Shown: positions 32,101 through 47,100 of the stretch, one piece after another
How the letters are laid out: the number at the start of each line of letters is the position of its first letter
Numbering within the stretch: the stretch's first letter is position 1
Assembly: GCA_028622995.1 (NCBI GenBank)
Contig: JAJQJQ010000057.1
Coordinates: forward strand, 62,001 to 126,000
Origin: Panagrolaimus kolymaensis
Lineage: Eukaryota > Nematoda > Chromadorea > Rhabditida > Panagrolaimidae
Reading direction: 5' to 3'
DNA length: 64,000 bases
Program-made: the position numbers and the translations under genes
Notes under the pieces: generated by a model
The model's database searches: none
The model's input: only the letters and a program-made list of their open reading frames with translations
Told to the model about the DNA's origin: nothing

Positions 32101-35100
32101 TTTAACACTTTTTTTTATTCCAAAAATTTGAAACCATTTTATTGGTTTGATGAAGCTGCCATGAAGCAAGCAACGTCCATAATAATTAAACGCATAAATT
32201 CTATAAGTGTCCAAAATCGAAATTATTTTAATCGAATTTTAGAAAAAAAAGTTTTAACACTTTTTTTTATTCCAAAAAATTGAAACCATTTTATTGGTTT
32301 GATGAAGCTGCCATGAAGCAAGCAACGTCCATAATAATTAAACGCATAAATTCTATAAGTGTCCAAAATCGAAATTATTTTAATCGAATTTTAGAAAAAA
32401 AAGTTTTAACACTTTTTTTTATTCCAAAAATTTGAAACCATTTTATTGGTTTGATGAAGCTGCCATGAAGCAAGCAACGTCCATAATAATTAAACTTGTA
32501 AATTCTGGCAGTGTCCAAAATCGAAATTATTTTAATCGAATTTTAGAAAAAAAAGTTTTAACACTTTTTTTTATTCCAAAAAATTGAAACCATTTTATTG
32601 GTTTGATGAAGCTGCCATGAAGCAAGCAACGTCCATAATAATTAAACTTGTAAATTCTGGCAGTGTCCAAAATCGAAATTATTTTAATCGAATTTTAGAA
32701 AAAAAAGTTTTAACACTTTTTTTTATTCCAAAAAATTGAAACCATTTTATTGGTTTGATGAAGCTGCCATGAAGCAAGCAACGTCCATAATAATTAAACG
32801 CATAAATTCTATAAGTGTCCAAAATCGAAATTATTTTAATCGAATTTTAGAAAAAAAAGTTTTAACACTTTTTTTTATTCCAAAAATTTGAAACCATTTT
32901 ATTGGTTTGATGAAGCTGCCATGAAGCAAGCAACGTCCATAATAATTAAACTTGTAAATTCTGGCAGTGTCCAAAATCGAAATTATTTTAATCGAATTTT
33001 AGAAAAAAAAGTTTTAACACTTTTTTTTATTCCAAAAATTTGAAACCATTTTATTGGTTTGATGAAGCTGCCATGAAGCAAGCAACGTCCATAATAATTA
33101 AACGCATAAATTCTATAAGTGTCCAAAATCGAAATTATTTTAATCGAATTTTAGAAAAAAAAGTTTTAACACTTTTTTTTATTCCAAAAATTTGAAACCA
33201 TTTTATTGGTTTGATGAAGCTGCCATGAAGCAAGCAACGTCCATAATAATTAAACTTGTAAATTCTGGCAGTGTCCAAAATCGAAATTATTTTAATCGAA
33301 TTTTAGAAAAAAAAGTTTTAACACTTTTTTTTATTCCAAAAATTTGAAACCATTTTATTGGTTTGATGAAGCTGCCATGAAGCAAGCAACGTCCATAATA
33401 ATTAAACTTGTAAATTCTGGCAGTGTCTAAAAGATAAAAGATTCTCATCGAATTACAGAAAAAAAAGTTTTAACTCTTTTTTTTATTCCAAAAATTTGAA
33501 ACCATTTTATTGGTTTGATGAAGCTGCCATGAAGCAAGCAACGTCCATAATAATTAAACGCATAAATTCTGGCTGTGTCCAAAATCGAAATTATTTTAAT
33601 AGAATTTTAGAAAAAAAAGTTTTAACACTTTTTTTTATTCCAAAAATTTGAAACCATTTTATTGGTTTGATGAAGCTGCCATGAAGCAAGCAACGTCCAT
33701 AATAATTAAACGCATAAATTCTATAAGTGTCCAAAATCGAAATTATTTTAATCGAATTTTAGAAAAAAAAGTTTTAACACTTTTTTTTATTCCAAAAATT
33801 TGAAACCATTTTATTGGTTTGATGAAGCTGCCATGAAGCAAGCAACGTCCATAATAATTAAACTTGTAAATTCTGGCAGTGTCCAAAATCGAAATTATTT
33901 TAATCGAATTTTAGAAAAAAAAGTTTTAACACTTTTTTTTATTCCAAAAATTTGAAACCATTTTATTGGTTTGATGAAGCTGCCATGAAGCAAGCAACGT
34001 CCATAATAATTAAACGCATAAATTCTGGCAGTGTCCAAAATCGAAATTATTTTAATCGAATTTTAGAAAAAAAAGTTTTAACACTTTTTTTTATTCCAAA
34101 AATTTGAAACCATTTTATTGGTTTGATGAAGCTGCCATGAAGCAAGCAACGTCCATAATAATTAAACTTGTAAATTCTGGCAGTGTCTAAAAGATAAAAG
34201 ATTCTCATCGAATTACAGAAAAAAAAGTTTTAACTCTTTTTTTTATTCCAAAAATTTGAAACCATTTTATTGGTTTGATGAAGCTGCCATGAAGCAAGCA
34301 ACGTCCATAATAATTAAACGCATAAATTCTATAAGTGTCCAAAATCGAAATTATTTTAATCGAATTTTAGAAAAAAAAGTTTTAACACTTTTTTTTATTC
34401 CAAAAATTTGAAACCATTTTATTGGTTTGATGAAGCTGCCATGAAGCAAGCAACGTCCATAATAATTAAACTTGTAAATTCTGGCAGTGTCCAAAATCGA
34501 AATTATTTTAATCGAATTTTAGAAAAAAAAGTTTTAACACTTTTTTTTATTCCAAAAATTTGAAACCATTTTATTGGTTTGATGAAGCTGCCATGAAGCA
34601 AGCAACGTCCATAATAATTAAACTTGTAAATTCTGGCAGTGTCCAAAATCGAAATTATTTTAATCGAATTTTAGAAAAAAAAGTTTTAACACTTTTTTTT
34701 ATTCCAAAAATTTGAAACCATTTTATTGGTTTGATGAAGCTGCCATGAAGCAAGCAACGTCCATAATAATTAAACTTGTAAATTCTGGCAGTGTCCAAAA
34801 TCGAAATTATTTTAATCGAATTTTAGAAAAAAAAGTTTTAACACTTTTTTTTATTCCAAAAATTTGAAACCATTTTATTGGTTTGATGAAGCTGCCATGA
34901 AGCAAGCAACGTCCATAATAATTAAACTTGTAAATTCTGGCAGTGTCTAAAAGATAAAAGATTCTCATCGAATTACAGAAAAAAAAGTTTTAACTCTTTT
35001 TTTTATTCCAAAAATTTGAAACCATTTTATTGGTTTGATGAAGCTGCCATGAAGCAAGCAACGTCCATAATAATTAAACGCATAAATTCTGGCTGTGTCC

Positions 35101-38100
35101 AAAATCGAAATTATTTTAATAGAATTTTAGAAAAAAAAGTTTTAACACTTTTTTTTATTCCAAAAATTTGAAACCATTTTATTGGTTTGATGAAGCTGCC
35201 ATGAAGCAAGCAACGTCCATAATAATTAAACGCATAAATTCTATAAGTGTCCAAAATCGAAATTATTTTAATCGAATTTTAGAAAAAAAAGTTTTAACAC
35301 TTTTTTTTATTCCAAAAATTTGAAACCATTTTATTGGTTTGATGAAGCTGCCATGAAGCAAGCAACGTCCATAATAATTAAACGCATAAATTCTGGCAGT
35401 GTCCAAAATCGAAATTATTTTAATCGAATTTTAGAAAAAAAAGTTTTAACACTTTTTTTTATTCCAAAAATTTGAAACCATTTTATTGGTTTGATGAAGC
35501 TGCCATGAAGCAAGCAACGTCCATAATAATTAAACGCATAAATTCTGGCTGTGTCCAAAATCGAAATTATTTTAATCGAATTTTAGAAAAAAAAGTTTTA
35601 ACACTTTTTTTTATTCCAAAAATTTGAAACCATTTTATTGGTTTGATGAAGCTGCCATGAAGCAAGCAACGTCCATAATAATTAAACTTGTAAATTCTGG
35701 CAGTGTCCAAAATCGAAATTATTTTAATCGAATTTTAGAAAAAAAAGTTTTAACACTTTTTTTTATTCCAAAAATTTGAAACCATTTTATTGGTTTGATG
35801 AAGCTGCCATGAAGCAAGCAACGTCCATAATAATTAAACTTGTAAATTCTGGCAGTGTCCAAAATCGAAATTATTTTAATCGAATTTTAGAAAAAAAAGT
35901 TTTAACACTTTTTTTTATTCCAAAAATTTGAAACCATTTTATTGGTTTGATGAAGCTGCCATGAAGCAAGCAACGTCCATAATAATTAAACTTGTAAATT
36001 CTGGCAGTGTCCAAAAGAAAAAAGATTTTCATCGAATTAAAGAAAAAAAAGTTAAATCACTTTTTTTATTTCCAAAATTTGAAACCATTTTAAAGGTTTG
36101 ATGAAGCTGCCATGAAGCAAGCAACGTCCATAATAATTAAACGCATAAATTCTGGCTGTGTCCAAAATCGAAATTATTTTAATCGAATTTTAGAAAAAAA
36201 AGTTTTAACACTTTTTTTTATTCCAAAAATTTGAAACCATTTTATTGGTTTGATGAAGCTGCCATGAAGCAAGCAACGTCCATAATAATTAAACTTGTAA
36301 ATTCTGGCAGTGTCCAAAATCGAAATTATTTTAATCGAATTTTAGAAAAAAAAGTTTTAACACTTTTTTTTATTCCAAAAATTTGAAACCATTTTATTGG
36401 TTTGATGAAGCTGCCATGAAGCAAGCAACGTCCATAATAATTAAACTTGTAAATTCTGGCAGTGTCCAAAATCGAAATTATTTTAATCGAATTTTAGAAA
36501 AAAAAGTTTTAACACTTTTTTTTATTCCAAAAATTTGAAACCATTTTATTGGTTTGATGAAGCTGCCATGAAGCAAGCAACGTCCATAATAATTAAACTT
36601 GTAAATTCTGGCAGTGTCCAAAATCGAAATTATTTTAATCGAATTTTAGAAAAAAAAGTTTTAACACTTTTTTTTATTCCAAAAATTTGAAACCATTTTA
36701 TTGGTTTGATGAAGCTGCCATGAAGCAAGCAACGTCCATAATAATTAAACTTGTAAATTCTGGCAGTGTCCAAAAGAAAAAAGATTTTCATCGAATTAAA
36801 GAAAAAAAAGTTAAATCACTTTTTTTATTTCCAAAATTTGAAACCATTTTAAAGGTTTGATGAAGCTGCCATGAAGCAAGCAACGTCCATAATAATTAAA
36901 CGCATAAATTCTGGCTGTGTCCAAAATCGAAATTATTTTAATCGAATTTTAGAAAAAAAAGTTTTAACACTTTTTTTTATTCCAAAAATTTGAAACCATT
37001 TTATTGGTTTGATGAAGCTGCCATGAAGCAAGCAACGTCCATAATAATTAAACTTGTAAATTCTGGCAGTGTCCAAAATCGAAATTATTTTAATCGAATT
37101 TTAGAAAAAAAAGTTTTAACACTTTTTTTTATTCCAAAAATTTGAAACCATTTTATTGGTTTGATGAAGCTGCCATGAAGCAAGCAACGTCCATAATAAT
37201 TAAACTTGTAAATTCTGGCAGTGTCCAAAATCGAAATTATTTTAATCGAATTTTAGAAAAAAAAGTTTTAACACTTTTTTTTATTCCAAAAATTTGAAAC
37301 CATTTTATTGGTTTGATGAAGCTGCCATGAAGCAAGCAACGTCCATAATAATTAAACTTGTAAATTCTGGCAGTGTCCAAAATCGAAATTATTTTAATCG
37401 AATTTTAGAAAAAAAAGTTTTAACACTTTTTTTTATTCCAAAAATTTGAAACCATTTTATTGGTTTGATGAAGCTGCCATGAAGCAAGCAACGTCCATAA
37501 TAATTAAACTTGTAAATTCTGGCAGTGTCTAAAAGATAAAAGATTCTCATCGAATTACAGAAAAAAAAGTTTTAACACTTTTTTTTATTCCAAAAATTTG
37601 AAACCATTTTATTGGTTTGATGAAGCTGCCATGAAGCAAGCAACGTCCATAATAATTAAACTTGTAAATTCTGGCAGTGTCCAAAATCGAAATTATTTTA
37701 ATCGAATTTTAGAAAAAAAAGTTTTAACACTTTTTTTTATTCCAAAAATTTGAAACCATTTTATTGGTTTGATGAAGCTGCCATGAAGCAAGCAACGTCC
37801 ATAATAATTAAACTTGTAAATTCTGGCAGTGTCTAAAAGATAAAAGATTCTCATCGAATTACAGAAAAAAAAGTTTTAACTCTTTTTTTTATTCCAAAAA
37901 TTTGAAACCATTTTATTGGTTTGATGAAGCTGCCATGAAGCAAGCAACGTCCATAATAATTAAACTTGTAAATTCTGGCAGTGTCCAAAATCGAAATTAT
38001 TTTAATCGAATTTTAGAAAAAAAAGTTTTAACACTTTTTTTTATTCCAAAAATTTGAAACCATTTTATTGGTTTGATGAAGCTGCCATGAAGCAAGCAAC

Positions 38101-41100
38101 GTCCATAATAATTAAACTTGTAAATTCTGGCAGTGTCCAAAATCGAAATTATTTTAATCGAATTTTAGAAAAAAAAGTTTTAACACTTTTTTTTATTCCA
38201 AAAATTTGAAACCATTTTATTGGTTTGATGAAGCTGCCATGAAGCAAGCAACGTCCATAATAATTAAACTTGTAAATTCTGGCAGTGTCCAAAATCGAAA
38301 TTATTTTAATCGAATTTTAGAAAAAAAAGTTTTAACACTTTTTTTTATTCCAAAAATTTGAAACCATTTTATTGGTTTGATGAAGCTGCCATGAAGCAAG
38401 CAACGTCCATAATAATTAAACTTGTAAATTCTGGCAGTGTCCAAAATCGAAATTATTTTAATCGAATTTTAGAAAAAAAAGTTTTAACACTTTTTTTTAT
38501 TCCAAAAATTTGAAACCATTTTATTGGTTTGATGAAGCTGCCATGAAGCAAGCAACGTCCATAATAATTAAACTTGTAAATTCTGGCAGTGTCTAAAAGA
38601 TAAAAGATTCTCATCGAATTACAGAAAAAAAAGTTTTAACACTTTTTTTTATTCCAAAAATTTGAAACCATTTTATTGGTTTGATGAAGCTGCCATGAAG
38701 CAAGCAACGTCCATAATAATTAAACTTGTAAATTCTGGCAGTGTCCAAAATCGAAATTATTTTAATCGAATTTTAGAAAAAAAAGTTTTAACACTTTTTT
38801 TTATTCCAAAAATTTGAAACCATTTTATTGGTTTGATGAAGCTGCCATGAAGCAAGCAACGTCCATAATAATTAAACGCATAAATTCTGGCTGTGTCCAA
38901 AATCGAAATTATTTTAATAGAATTTTAGAAAAAAAAGTTTTAACACTTTTTTTTATTCCAAAAATTTGAAACCATTTTATTGGTTTGATGAAGCTGCCAT
39001 GAAGCAAGCAACGTCCATAATAATTAAACTTGTAAATTCTGGCAGTGTCCAAAATCGAAATTATTTTAATCGAATTTTAGAAAAAAAAGTTTTAACACTT
39101 TTTTTTATTCCAAAAATTTGAAACCATTTTATTGGTTTGATGAAGCTGCCATGAAGCAAGCAACGTCCATAATAATTAAACTTGTAAATTCTGGCAGTGT
39201 CTAAAAGATAAAAGATTCTCATCGAATTACAGAAAAAAAAGTTTTAACACTTTTTTTTATTCCAAAAATTTGAAACCATTTTATTGGTTTGATGAAGCTG
39301 CCATGAAGCAAGCAACGTCCATAATAATTAAACTTGTAAATTCTGGCAGTGTCCAAAATCGAAATTATTTTAATCGAATTTTAGAAAAAAAAGTTTTAAC
39401 ACTTTTTTTTATTCCAAAAATTTGAAACCATTTTATTGGTTTGATGAAGCTGCCATGAAGCAAGCAACGTCCATAATAATTAAACTTGTAAATTCTGGCA
39501 GTGTCTAAAAGATAAAAGATTCTCATCGAATTACAGAAAAAAAAGTTTTAACACTTTTTTTTATTCCAAAAATTTGAAACCATTTTATTGGTTTGATGAA
39601 GCTGCCATGAAGCAAGCAACGTCCATAATAATTAAACTTGTAAATTCTGGCAGTGTCCAAAATCGAAATTATTTTAATCGAATTTTAGAAAAAAAAGTTT
39701 TAACACTTTTTTTTATTCCAAAAATTTGAAACCATTTTATTGGTTTGATGAAGCTGCCATGAAGCAAGCAACGTCCATAATAATTAAACGCATAAATTCT
39801 GGCTGTGTCCAAAATCGAAATTATTTTAATAGAATTTTAGAAAAAAAAGTTTTAACACTTTTTTTTATTCCAAAAATTTGAAACCATTTTATTGGTTTGA
39901 TGAAGCTGCCATGAAGCAAGCAACGTCCATAATAATTAAACTTGTAAATTCTGGCAGTGTCCAAAATCGAAATTATTTTAATCGAATTTTAGAAAAAAAA
40001 GTTTTAACACTTTTTTTTATTCCAAAAATTTGAAACCATTTTATTGGTTTGATGAAGCTGCCATGAAGCAAGCAACGTCCATAATAATTAAACTTGTAAA
40101 TTCTGGCAGTGTCCAAAATCGAAATTATTTTAATCGAATTTTAGAAAAAAAAGTTTTAACACTTTTTTTTATTCCAAAAATTTGAAACCATTTTATTGGT
40201 TTGATGAAGCTGCCATGAAGCAAGCAACGTCCATAATAATTAAACTTGTAAATTCTGGCAGTGTCCAAAATCGAAATTATTTTAATCGAATTTTAGAAAA
40301 AAAAGTTTTAACACTTTTTTTTATTCCAAAAATTTGAAACCATTTTATTGGTTTGATGAAGCTGCCATGAAGCAAGCAACGTCCATAATAATTAAACTTG
40401 TAAATTCTGGCAGTGTCTAAAAGATAAAAGATTCTCATCGAATTACAGAAAAAAAAGTTTTAACACTTTTTTTTATTCCAAAAATTTGAAACCATTTTAT
40501 TGGTTTGATGAAGCTGCCATGAAGCAAGCAACGTCCATAATAATTAAACTTGTAAATTCTGGCAGTGTCCAAAATCGAAATTATTTTAATCGAATTTTAG
40601 AAAAAAAAGTTTTAACACTTTTTTTTATTCCAAAAATTTGAAACCATTTTATTGGTTTGATGAAGCTGCCATGAAGCAAGCAACGTCCATAATAATTAAA
40701 CGCATAAATTCTGGCTGTGTCCAAAATCGAAATTATTTTAATAGAATTTTAGAAAAAAAAGTTTTAACACTTTTTTTTATTCCAAAAATTTGAAACCATT
40801 TTATTGGTTTGATGAAGCTGCCATGAAGCAAGCAACGTCCATAATAATTAAACGCATAAATTCTATAAGTGTCCAAAATCGAAATTATTTTAATCGAATT
40901 TTAGAAAAAAAAGTTTTAACACTTTTTTTTATTCCAAAAATTTGAAACCATTTTGCTGGTTTAATGAAGCTGCCATGAAGCAAGCAACGTCCATAATAAT
41001 TAAACGCATAAATTCTATAAGTGTCCAAAATCGAAATTATTTTAATCGAATTTTAGAAAAAAAAGTTTTAACACTTTTTTTTATTCCAAAAATTTGAAAC

Positions 41101-44100
41101 CATTTTATTGGTTTGATGAAGCTGCCATGAAGCAAGCAACGTCCATAATAATTAAACTTGTAAATTCTGGCAGTGTCTAAAAGATAAAAGATTCTCATCG
41201 AATTACAGAAAAAAAAGTTTTAACACTTTTTTTTATTCCAAAAATTTGAAACCATTTTATTGGTTTGATGAAGCTGCCATGAAGCAAGCAACGTCCATAA
41301 TAATTAAACTTGTAAATTCTGGCAGTGTCCAAAATCGAAATTATTTTAATCGAATTTTAGAAAAAAAAGTTTTAACACTTTTTTTTATTCCAAAAATTTG
41401 AAACCATTTTATTGGTTTGATGAAGCTGCCATGAAGCAAGCAACGTCCATAATAATTAAACTTGTAAATTCTGGCAGTGTCCAAAATCGAAATTATTTTA
41501 ATCGAATTTTAGAAAAAAAAGTTTTAACACTTTTTTTTATTCCAAAAATTTGAAACCATTTTATTGGTTTGATGAAGCTGCCATGAAGCAAGCAACGTCC
41601 ATAATAATTAAACGCATAAATTCTGGCTGTGTCCAAAATCGAAATTATTTTAATCGAATTTTAGAAAAAAAAGTTTTAACACTTTTTTTTATTCCAAAAA
41701 TTTGAAACCATTTTATTGGTTTGATGAAGCTGCCATGAAGCAAGCAACGTCCATAATAATTAAACTTGTAAATTCTGGCAGTGTCTAAAAGATAAAAGAT
41801 TCTCATCGAATTACAGAAAAAAAAGTTTTAACACTTTTTTTTATTCCAAAAATTTGAAACCATTTTATTGGTTTGATGAAGCTGCCATGAAGCAAGCAAC
41901 GTCCATAATAATTAAACTTGTAAATTCTGGCAGTGTCCAAAATCGAAATTATTTTAATCGAATTTTAGAAAAAAAAGTTTTAACTCTTTTTTTTATTCCA
42001 AAAATTTGAAACCATTTTATTGGTTTGATGAAGCTGCCATGAAGCAAGCAACGTCCATAATAATTAAACTTGTAAATTCTGGCAGTGTCCAAAATCGAAA
42101 TTATTTTAATCGAATTTTAGAAAAAAAAGTTTTAACACTTTTTTTTATTCCAAAAATTTGAAACCATTTTATTGGTTTGATGAAGCTGCCATGAAGCAAG
42201 CAACGTCCATAATAATTAAACTTGTAAATTCTGGCAGTGTCCAAAATCGAAATTATTTTAATCGAATTTTAGAAAAAAAAGTTTTAACACTTTTTTTTAT
42301 TCCAAAAATTTGAAACCATTTTATTGGTTTGATGAAGCTGCCATGAAGCAAGCAACGTCCATAATAATTAAACTTGTAAATTCTGGCAGTGTCCAAAAGA
42401 AAAAAGATTTTCATCGAATTAAAGAAAAAAAAGTTAAATCACTTTTTTTATTTCCAAAATTTGAAACCATTTTAAAGGTTTGATGAAGCTGCCATGAAGC
42501 AAGCAACGTCCATAATAATTAAACGCATAAATTCTGGCTGTGTCCAAAATCGAAATTATTTTAATCGAATTTTAGAAAAAAAAGTTTTAACACTTTTTTT
42601 TATTCCAAAAATTTGAAACCATTTTATTGGTTTGATGAAGCTGCCATGAAGCAAGCAACGTCCATAATAATTAAACTTGTAAATTCTGGCAGTGTCCAAA
42701 ATCGAAATTATTTTAATCGAATTTTAGAAAAAAAAGTTTTTACACTTTTTTTTATTCCAAAAATTTGAAACCATTTTATTGGTTTGATGAAGCTGCCATG
42801 AAGCAAGCAACGTCCATAATAATTAAACTTGTAAATTCTGGCAGTGTCCAAAATCGAAATTATTTTAATCGAATTTTAGAAAAAAAAGTTTTAACACTTT
42901 TTTTTATTCCAAAAAATTGAAACCATTTTATTGGTTTGATGAAGCTGCCATGAAGCAAGCAACGTCCATAATAATTAAACGCATAAATTCTATAAGTGTC
43001 CAAAATCGAAATTATTTTAATCGAATTTTAGAAAAAAAAGTTTTAACACTTTTTTTTATTCCAAAAAATTGAAACCATATTGGTTTGATGAAGCTGCCAT
43101 GAAGCAAGCAACGTCCATAATAATTAAACTTGTAAATTCTGGCAGTGTCCAAAATCGAAATTATTTTAATCGAATTTTAGAAAAAAAAGTTTTAACACTT
43201 TTTTTTATTCCAAAAATTTGAAACCATTTTATTGGTTTGATGAAGCTGCCATGAAGCAAGCAACGTCCATAATAATTAAACTTGTAAATTCTGGCAGTGT
43301 CCAAAATCGAAATTATTTTAATCGAATTTTAGAAAAAAAAGTTTTAACACTTTTTTTTATTCCAAAAATTTGAAACCATTTTATTGGTTTGATGAAGCTG
43401 CCATGAAGCAAGCAACGTCCATAATAATTAAACTTGTAAATTCTGGCAGTGTCCAAAATCGAAATTATTTTAATCGAATTTTAGAAAAAAAAGTTTTAAC
43501 ACTTTTTTTTATTCCAAAAATTTGAAACCATTTTATTGGTTTGATGAAGCTGCCATGAAGCAAGCAACGTCCATAATAATTAAACTTGTAAATTCTGGCA
43601 GTGTCTAAAAGATAAAAGATTCTCATCGAATTACAGAAAAAAAAGTTTTAACACTTTTTTTTATTCCAAAAATTTGAAACCATTTTATTGGTTTGATGAA
43701 GCTGCCATGAAGCAAGCAACGTCCATAATAATTAAACTTGTAAATTCTGGCAGTGTCCAAAATCGAAATTATTTTAATCGAATTTTAGAAAAAAAAGTTT
43801 TAACACTTTTTTTTATTCCAAAAATTTGAAACCATTTTATTGGTTTGATGAAGCTGCCATGAAGCAAGCAACGTCCATAATAATTAAACTTGTAAATTCT
43901 GGCAGTGTCCAAAATCGAAATTATTTTAATCGAATTTTAGAAAAAAAAGTTTTAACACTTTTTTTTATTCCAAAAATTTGAAACCATTTTATTGGTTTGA
44001 TGAAGCTGCCATGAAGCAAGCAACGTCCATAATAATTAAACTTGTAAATTCTGGCAGTGTCTAAAAGATAAAAGATTCTCATCGAATTACAGAAAAAAAA

Positions 44101-47100
44101 GTTTTAACACTTTTTTTTATTCCAAAAATTTGAAACCATTTTATTGGTTTGATGAAGCTGCCATGAAGCAAGCAACGTCCATAATAATTAAACTTGTAAA
44201 TTCTGGCAGTGTCCAAAATCGAAATTATTTTAATCGAATTTTAGAAAAAAAAGTTTTAACACTTTTTTTTATTCCAAAAAATTGAAACCATATTGGTTTG
44301 ATGAAGCTGCCATGAAGCAAGCAACGTCCATAATAATTAAACTTGTAAATTCTGGCAGTGTCCAAAATCGAAATTATTTTAATCGAATTTTAGAAAAAAA
44401 AGTTTTAACACTTTTTTTTATTCCAAAAATTTGAAACCATTTTATTGGTTTGATGAAGCTGCCATGAAGCAAGCAACGTCCATAATAATTAAACTTGTAA
44501 ATTCTGGCAGTGTCCAAAATCGAAATTATTTTAATCGAATTTTAGAAAAAAAAGTTTTAACACTTTTTTTTATTCCAAAAAATTGAAACCATATTGGTTT
44601 GATGAAGCTGCCATGAAGCAAGCAACGTCCATAATAATTAAACTTGTAAATTCTGGCAGTGTCCAAAATCGAAATTATTTTAATCGAATTTTAGAAAAAA
44701 AAGTTTTAACACTTTTTTTTATTCCAAAAATTTGAAACCATTTTATTGGTTTGATGAAGCTGCCATGAAGCAAGCAACGTCCATAATAATTAAACTTGTA
44801 AATTCTGGCAGTGTCCAAAATCGAAATTATTTTAATCGAATTTTAGAAAAAAAAGTTTTAACACTTTTTTTTATTCCAAAAATTTGAAACCATTTTATTG
44901 GTTTGATGAAGCTGCCATGAAGCAAGCAACGTCCATAATAATTAAACTTGTAAATTCTGGCAGTGTCCAAAATCGAAATTATTTTAATCGAATTTTAGAA
45001 AAAAAAGTTTTAACACTTTTTTTTATTCCAAAAATTTGAAACCATTTTATTGGTTTGATGAAGCTGCCATGAAGCAAGCAACGTCCATAATAATTAAACT
45101 TGTAAATTCTGGCAGTGTCTAAAAGATAAAAGATTCTCATCGAATTACAGAAAAAAAAGTTTTAACACTTTTTTTTATTCCAAAAATTTGAAACCATTTT
45201 ATTGGTTTGATGAAGCTGCCATGAAGCAAGCAACGTCCATAATAATTAAACTTGTAAATTCTGGCAGTGTCCAAAATCGAAATTATTTTAATCGAATTTT
45301 AGAAAAAAAAGTTTTAACACTTTTTTTTATTCCAAAAATTTGAAACCATTTTATTGGTTTGATGAAGCTGCCATGAAGCAAGCAACGTCCATAATAATTA
45401 AACTTGTAAATTCTGGCAGTGTCCAAAATCGAAATTATTTTAATCGAATTTTAGAAAAAAAAGTTTTAACACTTTTTTTTATTCCAAAAATTTGAAACCA
45501 TTTTATTGGTTTGATGAAGCTGCCATGAAGCAAGCAACGTCCATAATAATTAAACTTGTAAATTCTGGCAGTGTCTAAAAGATAAAAGATTCTCATCGAA
45601 TTACAGAAAAAAAAGTTTTAACACTTTTTTTTATTCCAAAAATTTGAAACCATTTTATTGGTTTGATGAAGCTGCCATGAAGCAAGCAACGTCCATAATA
45701 ATTAAACTTGTAAATTCTGGCAGTGTCCAAAATCGAAATTATTTTAATCGAATTTTAGAAAAAAAAGTTTTAACACTTTTTTTTATTCCAAAAATTTGAA
45801 ACCATTTTATTGGTTTGATGAAGCTGCCATGAAGCAAGCAACGTCCATAATAATTAAACGCATAAATTCTGGCTGTGTCCAAAATCGAAATTATTTTAAT
45901 AGAATTTTAGAAAAAAAAGTTTTAACACTTTTTTTTATTCCAAAAATTTGAAACCATTTTATTGGTTTGATGAAGCTGCCATGAAGCAAGCAACGTCCAT
46001 AATAATTAAACTTGTAAATTCTGGCAGTGTCCAAAATCGAAATTATTTTAATCGAATTTTAGAAAAAAAAGTTTTAACACTTTTTTTTATTCCAAAAATT
46101 TGAAACCATTTTATTGGTTTGATGAAGCTGCCATGAAGCAAGCAACGTCCATAATAATTAAACTTGTAAATTCTGGCAGTGTCTAAAAGATAAAAGATTC
46201 TCATCGAATTACAGAAAAAAAAGTTTTAACACTTTTTTTTATTCCAAAAATTTGAAACCATTTTATTGGTTTGATGAAGCTGCCATGAAGCAAGCAACGT
46301 CCATAATAATTAAACTTGTAAATTCTGGCAGTGTCCAAAATCGAAATTATTTTAATCGAATTTTAGAAAAAAAAGTTTTAACACTTTTTTTTATTCCAAA
46401 AATTTGAAACCATTTTATTGGTTTGATGAAGCTGCCATGAAGCAAGCAACGTCCATAATAATTAAACTTGTAAATTCTGGCAGTGTCTAAAAGATAAAAG
46501 ATTCTCATCGAATTACAGAAAAAAAAGTTTTAACACTTTTTTTTATTCCAAAAATTTGAAACCATTTTATTGGTTTGATGAAGCTGCCATGAAGCAAGCA
46601 ACGTCCATAATAATTAAACTTGTAAATTCTGGCAGTGTCCAAAATCGAAATTATTTTAATCGAATTTTAGAAAAAAAAGTTTTAACACTTTTTTTTATTC
46701 CAAAAATTTGAAACCATTTTATTGGTTTGATGAAGCTGCCATGAAGCAAGCAACGTCCATAATAATTAAACGCATAAATTCTGGCTGTGTCCAAAATCGA
46801 AATTATTTTAATAGAATTTTAGAAAAAAAAGTTTTAACACTTTTTTTTATTCCAAAAATTTGAAACCATTTTATTGGTTTGATGAAGCTGCCATGAAGCA
46901 AGCAACGTCCATAATAATTAAACTTGTAAATTCTGGCAGTGTCCAAAATCGAAATTATTTTAATCGAATTTTAGAAAAAAAAGTTTTAACACTTTTTTTT
47001 ATTCCAAAAATTTGAAACCATTTTATTGGTTTGATGAAGCTGCCATGAAGCAAGCAACGTCCATAATAATTAAACTTGTAAATTCTGGCAGTGTCCAAAA

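Noticed and set aside
32041..32283. 80-codon frame
   Set aside because: Satellite translation created by a local TTGTATATTC variant that supplies an ATG context; same peptide as elsewhere in the array.
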